Assembly: GCF_000954115.1 (NCBI RefSeq)
Contig: NZ_CP010797.1
Span: 1,736,001-1,800,000 of the forward strand
Length of the DNA stretch: 64,000 nt
Direction of reading: 5' to 3'
From: Rhodococcus sp. B7740
GTDB lineage: Bacteria; Actinomycetota; Actinomycetes; Mycobacteriales; Mycobacteriaceae
In this document: positions 23,027-32,368 of the stretch, in pieces
How positions within the stretch are numbered: the stretch's first letter is position 1
Layout of the letters: every line of letters starts with the position of its first letter
Made by a program: the position numbers and the translations under genes
Notes under the pieces: generated by a model
Seen by the model: only the letters and a program-made list of their open reading frames with translations
Databases searched by the model: none
What the model was told of the DNA's origin: nothing

Positions 23027-24001
23027 GTGAAAGTTACTGTTCTGGTCGGCGGCGTCGGTGGCGCTCGGTTTCTGCAGGGCCTGAAAACGTTGTTCGGCGA
23101 CGAGCCCGAGCACGAGATCACCGCCGTGGTCAACGTCGGCGACGACGTGTGGATGCACGGACTCCGCATCTGCCCGGATCTCGACACCTGCATGTACACC
23201 CTCGGCGGCGGGATCGACACCGATCGAGGCTGGGGTCGGATCGCGGAGACCTGGAACGCTCGAGACGAGTTGGCAGCCTACGGTGCCGATCCCGACTGGT
23301 TCGGACTCGGCGACCGCGACATCGCCACGCACCTGATCCGCAGTCGTATGTTGCGCACCGGCTTTCCGCTGTCCGCCGTCACCGAGGCTCTGTGCAACCG
23401 TTGGCAACCGGGAGTCCGGCTGCTGCCCGTCACCGACGATCGCTCCGAGACCCATGTCGTCGTCACCGATCCCGACGACCCGAGCGGCGAGCAGCAGCGC
23501 GCAATTCACTTCCAGGAGTGGTGGGTTCGGTATCGCGCACAGATCCCGACCCACAGCTTCGCCAACATCGGAGCCGAACAGGCAACTCCTGCACCGGGAG
23601 TCGTCGAAGCGATCACCGAGGCCGATGCCGTCGTCCTCGCGCCGTCCAACCCGGTGGTCAGTGTCGGTGCGATCCTCGCAGTGCCGGGTATCCGCGGTGC
23701 GCTTCGCACGACGGATGCCAAAGTCGTCGGCCTGTCCCCCGTCGTCGACGGTAAGCCGTTGCGCGGCATGGCCGACGAGTGCCTGTCCGTCATCGGAGTC
23801 GAGACCACGGCGCAGGCGGTGGGCCGTCATTACGGAAGCCGGAGCGGTACCGGCATTCTCGACGCATGGCTGGTGCACACCACCGATACGGCGGTCGTCG
23901 ACGGTGTGGACGTGCAGTCGGTTCCGTTGCTGATGACCGACCCCGAGACCACTGCAGTGATGGCACGCACTGCACTGCGCGCAGCCGGACTCGACCTGTG
24001 A
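23027..24001 (+). CDS. fbiA: 2-phospho-L-lactate (phosphoenolpyruvyl) transferase FbiA/CofD
   Basis: 324 residues. Joins the phosphoenolpyruvate-derived moiety to Fo in coenzyme F420 biosynthesis. The N-terminus [18 protein letters not shown] is the CofD nucleotide-binding signature, followed by [21 protein letters not shown] and [14 protein letters not shown] at 23027 gives the canonical start. The stop overlaps the fbiB GTG, so the two are coupled. Corresponds to Rv3261. Confidence 0.97.
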   Translation: MKVTVLVGGVGGARFLQGLKTLFGDEPEHEITAVVNVGDDVWMHGLRICPDLDTCMYTLGGGIDTDRGWGRIAETWNARDELAAYGADPDWFGLGDRDIATHLIRSRMLRTGFPLSAVTEALCNRWQPGVRLLPVTDDRSETHVVVTDPDDPSGEQQRAIHFQEWWVRYRAQIPTHSFANIGAEQATPAPGVVEAITEADAVVLAPSNPVVSVGAILAVPGIRGALRTTDAKVVGLSPVVDGKPLRGMADECLSVIGVETTAQAVGRHYGSRSGTGILDAWLVHTTDTAVVDGVDVQSVPLLMTDPETTAVMARTALRAAGLDL

Positions 24002-25368
24002 CCGACTCCCACACCACACACACCGCACCCAGTGATCACGCGCCCGGCGGGGCCATCGAAATTCTTCCGGTGACCGGGCTCCCCGAGTTCCGGCCGGGCG
24101 ACGATCTCGCTGCGACCGTCGCGGACCGTGCGCCGTGGTTGCGTGACGGCGACATCCTCATCGTCACCAGCAAGATTCTCTCCAAGGTCGAGGGCCGTCT
24201 CGTACAGGCACCTCGCGATGCAGACGAGCGAGATGCCGCCCGCAGAGTCCTGGTGGAACAGGAAGCCGTACGCATCGTCGCCCGCAAGGGCCGCACCCTC
24301 ATCACCGAGAATCGACTCGGCATCGTGCAGGCCGCGTCGGGAATCGACGGCTCCAACGTCGACGGCGGCGAGCTGGCGCTGCTGCCCGAGAACCCCGACG
24401 CCAGTGCCGCAGCGCTCCGCACTGCCCTCGGGGCGCTGCTGGGGGTGACGGTCGCCGTGGTCGTCACCGACACCATGGGGCGGGCGTGGCGAATCGGCCA
24501 GACCGACGCCGCCATCGGAGCGGCGGGCCTCGGCGTCGTACATGCATACGCAGGAGCCGAGGACGGCCAAGGGAACGAGCTCGTCGTCACCGAGGTCGCG
24601 ATCGCCGACGAACTCGCTGCCGCAGGCGATCTGGTGAAAGGCAAGCTGGGCGGGGTTCCGATCGCCGTGGTGCGCGGACTGACTCCGGTCGACGACGGTT
24701 CCACCGCCGCAGCCCTCCTGCGCGGGGGTGAGGACGATCTGTTCTGGCTCGGCACGGCCGAGGCACTCGATCGTGGTCGACGTGAAGCCCTCCTGCTCCG
24801 ACGGTCGGTGCGCTCGTTCACCGACGAACCCGTCGATCCCGACTCCGTTCGTGCTGCCGTGTCCGATGCCCTCACCGCCCCTGCTCCGCACCACACCCGT
24901 CCGGTCCGCTTCGTCTGGGTCAGGACACCCGCGCTGCGCCGCCGGCTGCTCGAGGCGATGCGAGAGCAATGGCGAGCCGACCTGACCGCAGACGGCCTGA
25001 GCGAGGAGCGAACAGCAGCACGACTGAGCCGCGGCGACATTCTGTTCGACGCTCCGGAGATCGTGATCCCGTTCTGTGTGCCAGACGGCGCACACTCGTA
25101 CCCCGACGAGCGGCGACGGGCGGCGGAGGACACGATGTTCACCGTCGCCGTCGGCGCGGCCGTACAGGGTCTGCTCGTCGCTCTCGCGGTTCGTGACCTG
25201 GGCAGCTGTTGGATCGGCTCGACGATCTTCGCGGCCGACACCGTGCGCGCCGAACTCGGCCTGCGAGCGGATTGGAAAGCCATGGGAGCCATCGCGATCG
25301 GGCACTCCGCCGAGCCGCTGACCGTGCGGGAGCCAGTGGTGCCCGGCTCCTCGCTGCTGGAGGTCTGA
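23998..25368 (+). CDS. fbiB: F420:gamma-glutamyl ligase with nitroreductase domain, FbiB
   Basis: 456 residues, two domains. Residues about 15-245 form the CofE glutamyl ligase ([32 protein letters not shown]), which adds glutamates to F420-0. Residues about 255-456 form an FMN-binding nitroreductase-type domain ([16 protein letters not shown]), which in mycobacterial FbiB reduces the dehydro-F420 intermediate. The GTG overlaps the fbiA TGA (GTGA). Confidence 0.96.
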   Translation: MTDSHTTHTAPSDHAPGGAIEILPVTGLPEFRPGDDLAATVADRAPWLRDGDILIVTSKILSKVEGRLVQAPRDADERDAARRVLVEQEAVRIVARKGRTLITENRLGIVQAASGIDGSNVDGGELALLPENPDASAAALRTALGALLGVTVAVVVTDTMGRAWRIGQTDAAIGAAGLGVVHAYAGAEDGQGNELVVTEVAIADELAAAGDLVKGKLGGVPIAVVRGLTPVDDGSTAAALLRGGEDDLFWLGTAEALDRGRREALLLRRSVRSFTDEPVDPDSVRAAVSDALTAPAPHHTRPVRFVWVRTPALRRRLLEAMREQWRADLTADGLSEERTAARLSRGDILFDAPEIVIPFCVPDGAHSYPDERRRAAEDTMFTVAVGAAVQGLLVALAVRDLGSCWIGSTIFAADTVRAELGLRADWKAMGAIAIGHSAEPLTVREPVVPGSSLLEV

Positions 25369-25371
25369 AGC

Positions 25372-25938
25372 GTGTCGGCGGCGACGCCGCGTCGTTCGAC
25401 GCTGTGGAACTCGGTCGGCACGGCCCTGCACGGCTGGGCACCCTCCGACTCGGGAGACGAATCGCTCCGGCACACCATGCTGGCGTTTCTCGACAGCAAT
25501 CCCGACGCCTGCCTGCGCGCCAACCGGGCCGGACACTTCACCGCGTCCTCGCTGGTGCTCGACGCATCGGGAGCCCATGTGCTGCTGACGCTTCATCCCA
25601 AGGTCGGTCGGTGGATTCAACTCGGTGGCCACTGCGAACCGACCGACGAGACCGTGGTCGACGCCGCGCTACGGGAGGCCACCGAGGAATCCGGGATCGC
25701 CGATCTGACCATCGATCCGATACTGCTCTCGGCGCACACCCACCCGATCACGTGCTCGCTCGGCGCACCGACGCGGCACCTCGACCTCAGATTCCTGGTC
25801 CGGGCCCCGGACGGCGCGCGAGCGGTCCGCAGCGAGGAATCGACGGATCTGCGCTGGTGGCCGGTCGATGCATTGCCCGACGACGCCGAGCGAGAGACGA
25901 TCGACCACCTCGTCGCACTGGCTGCCCGCCGCCGCTGA
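25372..25938 (+). CDS. NUDIX hydrolase coupled to fbiAB
   Basis: 188 residues. The Nudix box is intact: GGHCEPTDETVVDAALREA followed by TEESGI, satisfying Gx5Ex7REUxEExGU. These enzymes cleave a nucleoside diphosphate linked to another moiety; the substrate is unknown. GTG start only 3 bases after fbiB, so it is very likely co-translated with the F420 genes. In M. tuberculosis the slot after fbiB holds an unrelated gene, so the pairing is lineage-specific. Confidence 0.92.
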   Translation: MSAATPRRSTLWNSVGTALHGWAPSDSGDESLRHTMLAFLDSNPDACLRANRAGHFTASSLVLDASGAHVLLTLHPKVGRWIQLGGHCEPTDETVVDAALREATEESGIADLTIDPILLSAHTHPITCSLGAPTRHLDLRFLVRAPDGARAVRSEESTDLRWWPVDALPDDAERETIDHLVALAARRR

Positions 25939-25951
25939 CGGCGAGCACGCC

Positions 25952-27046
25952 TCAGACGTCGGTGGAGAAGCGGACTCCGCCGTCGGGCAACTTGACCCCG
26001 GGCCACACGCGCGCGCCGCGGAGCAACTCGCAGCGAGCACCGATGTCGGCACCGTCTCCGATGACCGCGTCGCGCACCAGTGCGCGGGGTCCGATACGGG
26101 CCCCGAAGCCGAGGATGGATCTCTCGACGACGGCCCCTGCTTCGACGATCGCACCGTCGAACACGACGGCCCCGTCGAGGCGGGCACCCGCCCCGATCTC
26201 GGCACCGCGTCCGACGACGGTTCCACCGATCAGCAAGGCACCCGGGGCCACGCCTGCACCCGGATGAACCAGTGATTCGCCGCGATCACCGTGCAGTGCA
26301 GGCGACGGCGCGATGCCGCGAACCAGATCGGCCGAGCCCTTGACGAAATCCTCCGGTGTTCCCATGTCGCGCCAGTAGGCACTGTCGACGTGCCCGTAGA
26401 CCTTCTTGTCCTCGGCCAGCAAGGCGGGGAACACCTCTCGCTCCACCGAGACCGGGCGATCGGACGGAATGGACTCGATGATCTCGCGCTTGAAGACGTA
26501 GCAGCCCGCGTTGATCTGATCGGTCGGCGGATCCTGAGTCTTTTCGAGAAACGCTGTCACCCGGCCTGATTCGTCCGTCGGTACGCAACCGAACGCGCGC
26601 GGGTCACCGACGCGAACCAGATGCAACGTGACGTCCGCATCGGTGGTTCGGTGCGTATCGAGCACCGCTGTCAGATCGGTGCCGCCCAGGACGTCGCCGT
26701 TGAAGACCATGACGTTCTCGGCGCGCAGACGCGGCAGTACGTTTCTGATACCTCCACCGGTGCCCATCGGCTCGGTCTCGAAGACGTACTCGAGTTCGAT
26801 GCCGAGCGAGGATCCGTCCCCGAAATGCTGCTCGAACACTTCGGCTTTGAACGATGTACCGAGAACCACGTGCTCGATGCCTGCGGCCTTGATGCGCGCC
26901 AGCAGGTGCGTGAGGAACGGCAACCCAGCGGTGGGGAGCATCGGCTTGGGTGCCGAGAGCGTCAGCGGCCGGAGCCGAGTTCCCTTGCCGCCCACCAAGA
27001 TGACTGCGTCGGTACGTGCGGCACCCGATGTGGAACTATCCGACAT
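25952..27046 (-). CDS. manC: Mannose-1-phosphate guanylyltransferase-like nucleotidyltransferase
   Basis: 364 residues. The N-terminal nucleotidyltransferase domain has VILVGGKGTRLRPLT and APKPMLP for NTP and sugar-phosphate binding, and the C-terminus has left-handed beta-helix hexapeptide repeats (IGGTVVGRGAEIGAGA). By position it is the Rv3264c equivalent, making GDP-mannose from mannose-1-P; a glucose-1-P specificity cannot be excluded from sequence. ATG at 27046 chosen over a longer frame because AGAGG lies 7 bases upstream. Overlaps the end of wbbL by 11 bases. Confidence 0.9.
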   Translation of the reverse strand: MSDSSTSGAARTDAVILVGGKGTRLRPLTLSAPKPMLPTAGLPFLTHLLARIKAAGIEHVVLGTSFKAEVFEQHFGDGSSLGIELEYVFETEPMGTGGGIRNVLPRLRAENVMVFNGDVLGGTDLTAVLDTHRTTDADVTLHLVRVGDPRAFGCVPTDESGRVTAFLEKTQDPPTDQINAGCYVFKREIIESIPSDRPVSVEREVFPALLAEDKKVYGHVDSAYWRDMGTPEDFVKGSADLVRGIAPSPALHGDRGESLVHPGAGVAPGALLIGGTVVGRGAEIGAGARLDGAVVFDGAIVEAGAVVERSILGFGARIGPRALVRDAVIGDGADIGARCELLRGARVWPGVKLPDGGVRFSTDV

Positions 27047-27947
27047 GTCCAGCCTCTGTTCTCTCGTCCGATACTCGTCCGTCAACTGCCCGCGCCCGAA
27101 GCGCTCCGGCCACAACGATCTTCGAGCGAAGACCGAGACCTGCGCGCAGGGCCCATCGTAAGGGAGCCTGCCACGTCCGGTCGTGCCGATCGGCCTGGAA
27201 GCGGTACGCGCTGGTGTGATGTGCGGGCAACATCACTTCCGGATGCCGTCCTGCCGCATGACCTTTCGAGTGGGTCACCTCGACACCGGGGACGTAGACG
27301 TTGTGCCAGCCCGCTCTTCCGAGCCGGTCGCCGAGATCCACGTCCTCCATGTACATGAAGTAGCGCGAGTCGAATCCACCGATCGAGTCGAACGCCGAAC
27401 GCCGCAGCAACAAGCACGATCCCGACAGCCACCCCACCGGACGCTCGCTGACCGTCTCGTTCTCCTGGCGATACCGCCGAGTCCACGGGTTCGTCGGCCA
27501 CAGCTTGCCCAACACCGCATGGCCTGCACCGGACGTGAGATCGGGCACCGACCGTGCCGACGGGTAACGCGAGCCGTCGGGCTCACGAATGAGCGGCCCG
27601 AGGGCACCCGCCCGTGGCCAACGCGCCGCAGCGTCGAGCAGGCCGTCGAGGGATCCGGGATGCCACCGCACGTCGGGGTTGGCCACGACGACGAACTCGA
27701 CGTCGGGGTCGATCTCGGCCACCGCGCGGTTGACCGCTGCGCCGTAACCGATGTTCGCTCCGGTTCGCAGCAGTTCCGCCTCCTCGAACGCGGCCTCGGC
27801 TGCCTCGGGCGTGCCGTCGACCGAGCCGTTGTCCGCCATGATCACCCGAAGGGGACGCGTCGTCGCCTCACGCAGAGACGTCAGGAACTGGTCAAGGTAT
27901 TCGCCGGGTGAATAGGTCACCGTCACCACGGCCAGCTCGGAACTCAC
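27036..27947 (-). CDS. wbbL: Linker-unit rhamnosyltransferase WbbL
   Basis: 303 residues, GT2 family (VVTVTYSPGEYLDQFLTSL; MADNGSVDGT; VVVANPDV; YFMYMEDVDLGDRL). It transfers rhamnose from dTDP-rhamnose to decaprenyl-diphosphoryl-GlcNAc, making the linker between peptidoglycan and arabinogalactan, and acts at the inner face of the membrane. It lies next to rmlD, which makes its donor. GTG start, leaderless by the look of the upstream box. Confidence 0.94.
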   Translation of the reverse strand: MSSELAVVTVTYSPGEYLDQFLTSLREATTRPLRVIMADNGSVDGTPEAAEAAFEEAELLRTGANIGYGAAVNRAVAEIDPDVEFVVVANPDVRWHPGSLDGLLDAAARWPRAGALGPLIREPDGSRYPSARSVPDLTSGAGHAVLGKLWPTNPWTRRYRQENETVSERPVGWLSGSCLLLRRSAFDSIGGFDSRYFMYMEDVDLGDRLGRAGWHNVYVPGVEVTHSKGHAAGRHPEVMLPAHHTSAYRFQADRHDRTWQAPLRWALRAGLGLRSKIVVAGALRARAVDGRVSDERTEAGHVG

Positions 27948-27954
27948 GCGGGCA

Positions 27955-27960
27955 AGACTA
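27955..27960 (-). promoter_or_regulatory. -10 box of a leaderless wbbL transcript
   Basis: TAGTCT on the minus strand, 7 bases before the wbbL GTG, in the short gap after rmlD. Confidence 0.5.
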
Positions 27961-27981
27961 GCCCGCTCTCGCGTCCGACCC

Positions 27982-28836
27982 TCATGTCGACTGCGTCAAG
28001 GCGGCCGCCAACGCGTCCGACCACGGCCGCGCCGAGGTCAGACCGGCATCGACCCAAGCAGTCGGTGACAGCACCGAGTACGCGGGCCGAGGTGCCGGAA
28101 CGACGTACTCGGCGCTCGAGCACGGCTGCACTCGCTCGGGATCGGCACCGATGCCCGCGAACACCGCGCGTGCGAGGTCGAACCAACTGGCCTGCCCCGC
28201 ATTGGTGTAGTGCAGCGTTCGACCGCGCACAGCAGGATCGGCTTCGAGCTCGAGCAGGCCCGACGCCAGATCGAGAGCGAACGTGGGCGACCCGATCTGG
28301 TCGTCGACCACCGAGATCGTCTCGCGCTCACCTTCGAGTCGACGCATCGTGGTCACGAAATTCTTGCCGGTGTTGTCGTACACCCAGGCGGTCCGCACGA
28401 TCACGGCCTCGGGCAGTTCCTCGTGCACCGCGAGCTCGCCTGCGAGCTTGGTGCGTCCGTACGCCGACTGCGGTGCGGTCTTCGCATCGACCTCGTACGG
28501 TTCTGTTGCTGTGCCGTCGAACACATAATCGGTGGAGACGTGGATCAACCGGGCCCCGACACGCCCGCAGGCGCGCGCGAGATTTCGAGGGCCGTCCGCG
28601 TTGACCGCCGATGCCCTGGCCTCGTCGGTCTCGGCGGCATCGACCGCGGTGTACGCGGCACAGTTGATCACCGTTGCCCCCGCTGTCACCGCCGCAGCAA
28701 CGGCGTCGGGGTCGGTGATGTCCAGGTCGGCGGAGGAATATCCGAACACCTCGACACCGTCACCTCGTTCGGCGGCCAGAGACATCACTCGGCGGCCCAA
28801 CTGGCCGTGTGCACCGGTCACCACGATCGCATTCAC
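27982..28836 (-). CDS. rmlD: dTDP-4-dehydrorhamnose reductase
   Basis: 284 residues, a short-chain dehydrogenase-type NADPH enzyme making dTDP-L-rhamnose. The Rossmann turn is VVTGAHGQLGRRV; the active-site region is HVSTDYVFDGT with the YGRTKLAGE Tyr-x3-Lys pair. GTG at 28836 puts the glycine motif at the N-terminus; another in-frame GTG at 28854 would add six residues and neither has a clear ribosome binding site. Upstream of wbbL on the same strand; divergent from the LCP gene. Confidence 0.94.
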   Translation of the reverse strand: MNAIVVTGAHGQLGRRVMSLAAERGDGVEVFGYSSADLDITDPDAVAAAVTAGATVINCAAYTAVDAAETDEARASAVNADGPRNLARACGRVGARLIHVSTDYVFDGTATEPYEVDAKTAPQSAYGRTKLAGELAVHEELPEAVIVRTAWVYDNTGKNFVTTMRRLEGERETISVVDDQIGSPTFALDLASGLLELEADPAVRGRTLHYTNAGQASWFDLARAVFAGIGADPERVQPCSSAEYVVPAPRPAYSVLSPTAWVDAGLTSARPWSDALAAALTQST

Positions 28837-28969
28837 GGTTGCCAAGTGTGGCACGCCGCGTTCGCTTCGGCGAGGCAGCGACCGGTGCCAAGTAACCTTC
28901 GAACGGCGGGGGGAACAACGAAGTAGGCGGGTGTCTCAGACCGGCCGGAAACGAGAGAGGGTCGTCACG

Positions 28970-30703
28970 GTGCCACGAGATCCAGGCACGCCCGGAGGTG
29001 AGCGCACTCCCCCGCCGAGGCGGAGCGCTCCCCGGCGACCCGACGGCCCCCGAGCGCGCACCGCGGGCCGCCCCACCGATCGCGGGGACGCTGCTCACCG
29101 ATACGGCGACGACGAACTCCGCGGAGAAGGCAGACGGAGAACTCGCAGCGAACGTGCGGACAGATCGCGCCGGCCGGAACGACGCAGCGCTCGCGGTGGC
29201 GTCGAGCAACCCGAATCCGACGGCAGGTCGCCTCGCGTCGGCGGTACCCGCTGGCCCGCGACGCACGTCGCGGTCGCGGTGCTCTCGATCCTGGTTCTGC
29301 TGGTGACCGGTTTCGCTTGGCGCAGTGTCGACAGCCTGCGCTCGAACATCGCCACCGCGGGTGGTCTCGGTCTCGGCGGAGCCGCCGACGGTGCCGTCGA
29401 CATTCTCATGGTCGGCACGGACAGTCGTACCGACGCCCACGGCAACGCGTTGTCCCCCGCCGAACTCGCGTCTCTGAACGCAGGCGAAGAGGTGGCGTCC
29501 AACACCGACACGATCGTGCTGATCCGCGTCCCGAACGACGGTTCGTCGGCCACTGCGATCTCCATCCCGCGAGACTCGTACGTCGAGGTTCCCGGTATCG
29601 GGATGTCGAAGATCAACGCTGCGTACGGCGCGACGAAGGAGAACAAGCGGCTCGAATTGGTGGAGCAGGGTGTCACCGACGCCGATGCCGAATCACAGGC
29701 CACCGAAGCCGGGCGCGAGGCCCTCATCGACTCCGTCGCCAACCTCACCGGCATCACCGTCGATCACTATGCCGAGGTGGGTCTGCTCGGCTTCGTGCTG
29801 CTGACCGATGCCGTCGGCGGCGTCGAGGTATGCCTGAACAACCCTGTGCGGGAACCACTCTCGGGTGCGAACTTCCCGGCGGGCGAGCAGAATCTTTCCG
29901 GTTCGCAGGCTCTCAGTTTCGTCCGACAGCGGCACGATCTTCCCCGCGGAGACCTGGACCGCATCGTGCGCCAGCAGGTGTTCATGGCCTCGCTGGTGCG
30001 AAGTGTGCTCAGCGCCAAGACACTGAGCAACCCCGCGAAACTGGGCCAACTCAGCACCGCGGTTCAGCGATCGGTGACGCTCGATTCCGACTGGGACATT
30101 CTGCAGTTCGCCACCCGCCTGCAGGATCTCGCAGGCGGCAAGGTCAAGTTCGAGACGATCCCGGCAGTCGACATCAATGCGACGACCGACTACGGCGAAT
30201 CGATCGTGCAGGTCGATCCGGCCGCGGTGAAGAAGTACGTCGAAGGACTGCTCGGCGACGGCAATTCGGCGGAGGCCAACGCCGAGGATTCGGACGCACC
30301 GGTTGTCGATCCGTCGACGGTGACGGTCGACGTCGCGAACGACAGCGGGATCGAGGGACTCGCCAACGGTGTCGCCGGCTCGCTGACTGCACTGGGGTAC
30401 GTCGACGGCACCATCGGAAACTACGAGGGCTCGTCGATTTCCGCGAGCCGTATCCAGGCTGCCGATGTGGACAGCGATGCCGCGCGTGCCGTGTCGGCTG
30501 CCCTGGGCGATCTGCAGATCACCGCCGACGACTCGCTGCCTGCGGACACCGTGCGCGTGGTTCTCGCGAACGACTACGCGGGGCCGGGCTCGGGGCAGGC
30601 CGCGACTGCGGAAACCATTGCTCCCGAATCGGGTACGGCGGTTCCCGAGGCACCGGCGGCTCCGATCGACGCCGGTTCCACCGGTCCGATGTGCGTCAAC
30701 TGA
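28970..30703 (+). CDS. LytR-CpsA-Psr (LCP) family cell-wall ligase with LytR_C domain
   Basis: About 577 residues. An N-terminal cytoplasmic tail of nearly 95 residues, very rich in Arg/Pro, is followed by one membrane helix (about 98-117), the LCP domain (DILMVGTDSRTDAHG; IPRDSYVEVPG; DRIVRQQVFM) and a C-terminal LytR_C domain (VTVDVANDSGIEGLA). LCP enzymes attach arabinogalactan to peptidoglycan; the neighbours wbbL and rmlD build the linker being attached. GTG at 28970 preferred because AGAGGG lies 8 bases upstream; a GTG at 28931 is the alternative. Corresponds to Rv3267. Confidence 0.92.
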   Translation: MPRDPGTPGGERTPPPRRSAPRRPDGPRARTAGRPTDRGDAAHRYGDDELRGEGRRRTRSERADRSRRPERRSARGGVEQPESDGRSPRVGGTRWPATHVAVAVLSILVLLVTGFAWRSVDSLRSNIATAGGLGLGGAADGAVDILMVGTDSRTDAHGNALSPAELASLNAGEEVASNTDTIVLIRVPNDGSSATAISIPRDSYVEVPGIGMSKINAAYGATKENKRLELVEQGVTDADAESQATEAGREALIDSVANLTGITVDHYAEVGLLGFVLLTDAVGGVEVCLNNPVREPLSGANFPAGEQNLSGSQALSFVRQRHDLPRGDLDRIVRQQVFMASLVRSVLSAKTLSNPAKLGQLSTAVQRSVTLDSDWDILQFATRLQDLAGGKVKFETIPAVDINATTDYGESIVQVDPAAVKKYVEGLLGDGNSAEANAEDSDAPVVDPSTVTVDVANDSGIEGLANGVAGSLTALGYVDGTIGNYEGSSISASRIQAADVDSDAARAVSAALGDLQITADDSLPADTVRVVLANDYAGPGSGQAATAETIAPESGTAVPEAPAAPIDAGSTGPMCVN

Positions 30704-30750
30704 TCGGTGCCGCTCGCCGAGCGTGTGAATCGGTGGCGTCGAGCGTCATC

Positions 30751-30756
30751 TAGGGT
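30751..30756 (+). promoter_or_regulatory. -10 box of a leaderless TIGR03089 gene
   Basis: TAGGGT, 6 bases before the GTG at 30763. Confidence 0.5.
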
Positions 30757-30762
30757 GCTGGG

Positions 30763-31488
30763 GTGGCTTCGAATCTGACTCAGACCCTGCTCGACCCGAT
30801 TCTCGCCGCCGATCCGGCCGGTCCGCGCGTGACGTTCTACGACGATGCGTCCGGTGAGCGGGTCGAGGTGTCGGCGGTGACCCTCGCGAACTGGGCCGCC
30901 AAGACCGCCAACTTGTTGCGCGACGAGTTCGCCTTCGAGGTGGGTGGCAGGGTGAGTGTGCTGTTGCCCGCGCACTGGCAGACGGCTGCGGCGCTGCTGG
31001 GAGTCTGGTGGGCAGGCGGCGAGGTGGTCATCGGGGCCGACGACTCCGCGGACGTGGCGATGGTGTCGGGCGATCGGCTCGACGAGTCTCCCGAGGCGGA
31101 CGAGGTGTTGGCGTTCTCGCTCGACGCGTTCGGCAAGGCGGTTCCCGATCTGCCGATCGGCATGACCGATTACGCGACGTCGGTGCGGGTGCACGGCGAT
31201 CAGTTCAGGGTCGCGGGTTCCGCGAGCGCAGGCGCGGCACTGGACGGGCGTTCGGTGGACGAGGTGCTCGCTGCCGCTCGTGAGCGAGCCGACGCACGGT
31301 CATGGACGGCCTCGGACCGGATCGCCTCCAGCGCGTCCTGGAACACGGCCGACGAGCTGATCGACGGTCTGCTCTCAGTTCTCGTCGTCGGCGCGTCACT
31401 GGTTCAGGTGGCCAATCCGGACGAGACGAAGTCCCAGCGGCGCGCCGAGACCGAAAAGGTCACCGCCACCGCTGCTCAGCCGGGCTGA
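30763..31488 (+). CDS. TIGR03089 family protein
   Basis: 241 residues resembling a truncated AMP-binding (acyl-CoA synthetase-like) N-terminal region: VTLANWAAKTANLL, then VSVLLPAHWQTAAALLGVWWAGG. It lacks the ATP-binding P-loop and the adenylate-forming core motifs of that superfamily, so catalysis is unlikely. Position matches Rv3268. Its 3' end overlaps the convergent HExxH gene by 13 bases. Confidence 0.85.
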   Translation: MASNLTQTLLDPILAADPAGPRVTFYDDASGERVEVSAVTLANWAAKTANLLRDEFAFEVGGRVSVLLPAHWQTAAALLGVWWAGGEVVIGADDSADVAMVSGDRLDESPEADEVLAFSLDAFGKAVPDLPIGMTDYATSVRVHGDQFRVAGSASAGAALDGRSVDEVLAAARERADARSWTASDRIASSASWNTADELIDGLLSVLVVGASLVQVANPDETKSQRRAETEKVTATAAQPG

Positions 31489-31865
31489 CGGTAGCCACCG
31501 TCGGCGAGTCCGGCCTCGATCTCGTACTTGTTCGCCGGGCCCCGATTCCGCGCTTCCTCGGCGAGGTAGCGGAACGGAAAGGTGAGCCCGAAGTTCGCCC
31601 ATTGGTCTGCGTGTACGGCCTCGTGCCGCAGAACCCGACGGGCAGTGTTGCCCTTCGTCAGATAGGCACCGCCGAATGTCGTTCCGCCGCGGCCGAATCC
31701 GCCGCGCAGCCCGGTGCACACGAACAGGGAGAATTCGTCGTCGAAGCGCGCCGTACCGCGCCAGAGCCGGGCATAGAGCAACGCCAGCCGTGTCACGAGC
31801 ATGGACTGCCGACTACCGCGACCTGCGCGCTCGATCTGCTCGCTGCGTGACACGGCTGCGCTCAC
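31476..31865 (-). CDS. Small HExxH putative metalloprotein in the purEK operon
   Basis: 129 residues. The clear feature is [10 protein letters not shown] near residue 80, an HExxH zinc-metalloprotease signature; [19 protein letters not shown] just before it is the kind of loop seen in DUF4157-like minimal peptidases. It has no signal peptide but a mildly hydrophobic N-terminal segment ([15 protein letters not shown]). The GTG overlaps the purE stop as GTGA, so it is translationally coupled to purine genes. Substrate and role are unknown. Confidence 0.78.
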   Translation of the reverse strand: MSAAVSRSEQIERAGRGSRQSMLVTRLALLYARLWRGTARFDDEFSLFVCTGLRGGFGRGGTTFGGAYLTKGNTARRVLRHEAVHADQWANFGLTFPFRYLAEEARNRGPANKYEIEAGLADGGYRQPG

Positions 31866-32368
31866 CCGAGCAGAGTGGTGCGCAGCGCTTTGTCCTTCTC
31901 CAGCACCATGGCCTCGAGCGAGGCCTGGAACGCAGCCATCCGTTCTTGCAGAGCCGGATCGGATGCACCGAGAATTCGGACCGCGAGCAGCCCTGCGTTG
32001 CGTGCACCACCGATGGAGACGGTGGCCACGGGAACACCGGCGGGCATCTGGACGATCGAGAGCAGCGAGTCCATACCGTCGAGGTACTTCAGGGGCACCG
32101 GAACGCCGATGACCGGCAGCGGCGTCGCCGACGCGACCATGCCGGGCAAGTGGGCCGCTCCCCCGGCACCGGCGATGATCACCCGGATCCCGCGGCCTGC
32201 GGCCTCGCGCGCGTAATCGAGCATGCGCTGCGGGGTGCGGTGCGCGGACACGACGCCCACCTCGAAGCGAATTCCGAACTCGGCCAGTGCTTCTGCTGCT
32301 GCTTCCATGGTGGGCCAGTCGGAGTCGCTGCCAATGATCAGGCCCACGGCAGGAGTGTTGTCAGTCAT
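31862..32368 (-). CDS. purE: N5-carboxyaminoimidazole ribonucleotide mutase
   Basis: 168 residues; rearranges N5-CAIR to CAIR in purine synthesis. The motif [16 protein letters not shown], the catalytic-site [11 protein letters not shown] with its essential His, and [12 protein letters not shown] are intact. ATG overlaps the purK stop by 8 bases; its own stop overlaps the HExxH gene. Confidence 0.97.
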   Translation of the reverse strand: MTDNTPAVGLIIGSDSDWPTMEAAAEALAEFGIRFEVGVVSAHRTPQRMLDYAREAAGRGIRVIIAGAGGAAHLPGMVASATPLPVIGVPVPLKYLDGMDSLLSIVQMPAGVPVATVSIGGARNAGLLAVRILGASDPALQERMAAFQASLEAMVLEKDKALRTTLLG

